From: Algoriphagus sp. | GTDB lineage: Bacteria > Bacteroidota > Bacteroidia > Cytophagales > Cyclobacteriaceae | DNA: 33,968 nucleotides | Reading direction: 5' to 3' | NCBI RefSeq assembly: GCF_030694375.1 | Contig: NZ_JAUXYL010000045.1 | Coordinates: 1 to 33,968 of the forward strand | Shown here: positions 31,897 through 33,968 of the stretch, one piece after another | Numbering within the stretch: position 1 is the stretch's first letter | Layout of the letters: every line of letters starts with the position of its first letter | Translations under genes and position numbers: made by a program | Notes under the pieces: model-generated | Databases searched by the model: none | The model's input: the letters and a program-made list of their open reading frames with translations, nothing else | What the model was told of the DNA's origin: nothing

Positions 31897-33216
31897 ATGA
31901 AAAAAATACTTTTAGTTTTTGTACTCATTTCAATAATAACGCAACTTCCTGCACAACAATTAGTTAATATAACAACCTCTCCTAAAACGGTACCAGCAGG
32001 AAAAAAATGGGTACTGAAAATTGATGGCGAGGTTCTAACTGATCTCAGTGATTTAAGTCTTCGAGATGGGAATTTATGTAACGTCCAATTACGGAGTAAT
32101 ACCAGATCTTTAGGATCAATAATAGAAGGAGAAATAGGTAGGCCAAGAAAAATTTATAAAATTCTGTTTGATGATATTGAAAAGGTTTCTTTTTCAAGCG
32201 ATAGAACATATTCAATTACTCCTTTGTCATTTGAATATTATACATTAGAAATGTCAGATTATGCGGGAACAGGACAAATAATATTTTATCCTGGAGAAAA
32301 GGTATTTGTTTCTACTTGTCTTAATTCTATTGAAATGGAGGTAATTGACTTAACACAAAATGAAATAACTAATATCAATAGAAAAAAAATTGAATTAAAA
32401 AAACACCAGGAAAGTAAAGAATTAGAAAGAATTAAAGAAGAAGAAAGATATGTCTTAGAAAGAGAAGAAAAAATTAAAAACTCAAATCATTATTTCTCTT
32501 ATTATGAATTAGATAATGGAAAGAATATTAAATTGGAGATTGATTCTAAAGTTCTCCCTATGTTGTATTCTTATTTAAAAGAGTATTCTAAAGATTTTCC
32601 TTCTGAATATGCTAGTATTTTAAAATATTATAATTCTCGGGTCGAGCAAGCTAAGTACAATCCTAGAGGTGATGCTGATAAAATTTCTCAATTTAATTTT
32701 TCATTCTATTTTGATAAAAGCGGACAACTAAAGAACCTCACCAGAGGAATTGACCGGGATGGTTCAAGTAATTCAAGTTTAGGATTAGGCTGGTTAAGTA
32801 AGATAAGACCTTTAATTTCTATTGATTCCGTGGGTCAAATTGCTTTAAACGGGAGGAATTATGAAGTGAATACAATTTTCCATACTGATTTTAAAATAGA
32901 ATATTCCAACCAAGTTGAGGTTGCAGTAATTAAAATTAGCAAAAAATTAAGTTTTAAAATTTTTAAAAATAATACTTCTATTGATAATGATATTTTGACT
33001 GAAATCATTGAAAAACAAGGAGGCTATAAAAACCTAAAGCCTGGTAATTATGAAGTTAAAATTAAGTCAAATGATGTTGTCTTAAAATTATGGAGTTCTC
33101 ATGATTATGGTTCTGACAAAAGTTTTGTTTCTTCCAAAGTTTCAAATGATCCAGATCTTAAATTTGAATTATACGAAAAAGAAACCTCTCTTATTGTTTT
33201 ACCTGATTTCTTTTAG
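31897..33216 (+). CDS. AT-rich exported protein of unknown function
   Basis: The 439-residue protein has a signal peptide (1-20, KKILLVFVLISIITQLPAQ). The start of the mature protein is strand-rich (ITTSPKTVPAGKKWVLKIDG), with further beta segments to about 160. A charged helix follows (about 160-195, many Glu, Lys and Arg), probably a coiled coil, then a second mixed domain to the end. No family is recognised. The AT content is strikingly higher than in the left half of the window, as expected for a recently acquired gene. It is flanked on both sides by family 1 REP-like repeats. Confidence 0.8.
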   Translation: MKKILLVFVLISIITQLPAQQLVNITTSPKTVPAGKKWVLKIDGEVLTDLSDLSLRDGNLCNVQLRSNTRSLGSIIEGEIGRPRKIYKILFDDIEKVSFSSDRTYSITPLSFEYYTLEMSDYAGTGQIIFYPGEKVFVSTCLNSIEMEVIDLTQNEITNINRKKIELKKHQESKELERIKEEERYVLEREEKIKNSNHYFSYYELDNGKNIKLEIDSKVLPMLYSYLKEYSKDFPSEYASILKYYNSRVEQAKYNPRGDADKISQFNFSFYFDKSGQLKNLTRGIDRDGSSNSSLGLGWLSKIRPLISIDSVGQIALNGRNYEVNTIFHTDFKIEYSNQVEVAVIKISKKLSFKIFKNNTSIDNDILTEIIEKQGGYKNLKPGNYEVKIKSNDVVLKLWSSHDYGSDKSFVSSKVSNDPDLKFELYEKETSLIVLPDFF

Positions 33217-33422
33217 TGTTACTTTGTATAATTACGGAGTCAACTTGTTCTAGGAAAATCGAAAGGCACAGTAGAAGTTATGTATCTCAGCTATAACGAC
33301 GGAAGGATTTCCCTAGCGAAACAACCATTTCCGACACAAAAACCTTTATTGACGCTTGCTGGTTTCAGACCGAAATAACTTGGAGATGTTGAAAAAGATG
33401 AAAAGGGATTAGTTTTTTTAAT

Positions 33423-33564
33423 GGGATAGAATTTATCCCCGCTCGGCGTAGTCCAAACCAATTTAGAATTGGCGAATTAATCCCCTTCTGGGAGTAGTCA
33501 ATTTGCGTTTGGACTGGGTGTAGTTTGCAACTACACCCAAATATTCCAACCAATTTCTAATTGG
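33423..33564. repeat. REP-like interspersed repeats, family 1, copy C
   Basis: Hairpins in order are GGGATA-GAATT-TATCCC (33423-33439), CCAATT-TAG-AATTGG (33458-33472), GGGTGTAGTT-TGC-AACTACACCC (33516-33538) and CCAATT-TCT-AATTGG (33550-33564). The last two are spaced as in copy A. The cluster ends 14 bases from the RAYT remnant. No gene was seen between 33217 and 33578. Confidence 0.8.
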
Positions 33565-33578
33565 CTGATGCCTTCAAT

Positions 33579-33872
33579 TTACCAATAATCCACTTCTATA
33601 TTTCCTTTTAGTCCTGAGTAATTTCTTGAGCTGGAATAAAGATAATCTTCTGGCTTTTCAACAATTCCCGCTCTGACCGGATTTTCATGGATATAGGTCA
33701 TTCGGCTTTCGATCATTTCTTGCTTAAAGAGTTCAATTGCATGATTTTCATGGGTCCAAAATTGCAGGTCTCCTGATCGTTTATTGAATTCCGCATGGTA
33801 TTCAAATATCATTTTAAGCCATTCTCTGTATCCCTCCGATAAACTGCATCTTGATGTGCTTTGATTTCTGAG
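33579..33872 (-). pseudogene. REP-associated tyrosine transposase (RAYT), C-terminal fragment
   Basis: The frame is open from just inside a TAG at 33873-33875 to the stop at 33579. It reads EGYREWLKMIFEYHAEFNKRSG, then QFWTHENHAIEL, MTYIHENPVRAGIV and EDYLYSSSRNYSG. This is the C-terminal half of RAYT (REP element-mobilising) transposases, including the catalytic Tyr region YIHENPV. The HUH half is missing. Just upstream a second frame has protein-like sequence, suggesting a frameshift. The following sequence belongs to an oppositely oriented ORF, so another element probably cut the gene. It lies next to family 1 REP hairpins. Confidence 0.85.
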
Positions 33873-33885
33873 CTAAAGTTGCGGG

Positions 33886-33968
33886 ATGAAAAAGACAAGT
33901 ATCGAAACCTATTATGAGCTGTTTTATAGATGGCAAAGATCGGGATTGAGTAAATCAGCTTTTGCGCA
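33886..33968 (+). CDS. Start of a probable IS66-type accessory ORF (TnpA-like), partial
   Basis: ATG 33886 opens a frame that runs off the right edge after 27 codons (METHIONINE then KKTSIETYYELFYRWQRSG). The pattern W-x2-SG-x-SK-x2-F is typical of the small HTH accessory protein of Bacteroidota IS66-family elements. Only the N-terminus is visible, so the call is tentative. Its closeness to the broken RAYT fits insertion of this element into that gene. Confidence 0.45.
   Translation, partial: MKKTSIETYYELFYRWQRSGLSKSAFA

Noticed and set aside
33365..33553. 62-residue minus-strand reading frame
   Set aside because: It consists mostly of family 1 REP hairpins.

Overview
The window looks like chromosome from a member of the Bacteroidota, most likely the Cytophagales (Cyclobacteriaceae/Algoriphagus-like). 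This is an inference from gene content: a 1390-residue secreted protein ends in a type IX secretion sorting tail, and there are a DUF6266 protein, an 806-residue FtsX permease without a partner ATPase, a many-PAS histidine kinase, a subclass B1 metallo-beta-lactamase and REP-type transposase/repeat families. No rRNA, tRNA or CRISPR array was seen.

Left part (about 900-16,840): ordinary chromosomal cargo, mostly exported or membrane proteins. In order: a DUF1593 nucleoside-hydrolase-like secreted protein, a small membrane protein, a giant T9SS-exported endonuclease/exonuclease/phosphatase protein, an FtsX permease, a 56-residue membrane protein, a seven-PAS histidine kinase followed by a single-domain response regulator, a B1 metallo-beta-lactamase and an exported alpha/beta hydrolase. 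The first 900 bases hold the tail of an unidentified gene, an interspersed repeat and an HNH nuclease-like gene.

Middle (17,600-24,160): a PAS histidine kinase and a ribosome hibernation factor (HPF/RaiA) converge on a shared hairpin terminator. Next come a serine hydrolase flanked by two similar short repeats, an ArsR - SRPBCC/VOC fusion - DoxX operon with an apparent autoregulatory site, and a DUF6266 protein. A ~120-bp repeat recurs at 17,160 and 21,898; in the second copy it forms the leader and start codon of doxX.

Right part (24,160-33,968): an accessory region. Its most interesting feature is a tightly overlapping five-gene operon (24,592-27,800). It encodes a 400-residue protein with a four-fold internal repeat, a 343-residue protein with a C-terminal HEPN domain and a possible degenerate nucleotidyltransferase-like N-terminus, and three small proteins that are paralogues of one another. 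The 430-bp leader holds a 25-bp near-perfect palindrome and a nested inverted repeat. I do not recognise this system and offer it as the candidate undescribed one. Downstream are two arrays of REP-like hairpins around a dead IS200/RAYT-type transposase, a GC-rich foldable element, three XRE regulators (two in tandem with a shared C-terminal motif), a small membrane-protein/short-protein pair, an AT-rich secreted protein, a second REP family next to a truncated RAYT, and the first codons of an IS66-type accessory ORF at the right edge.
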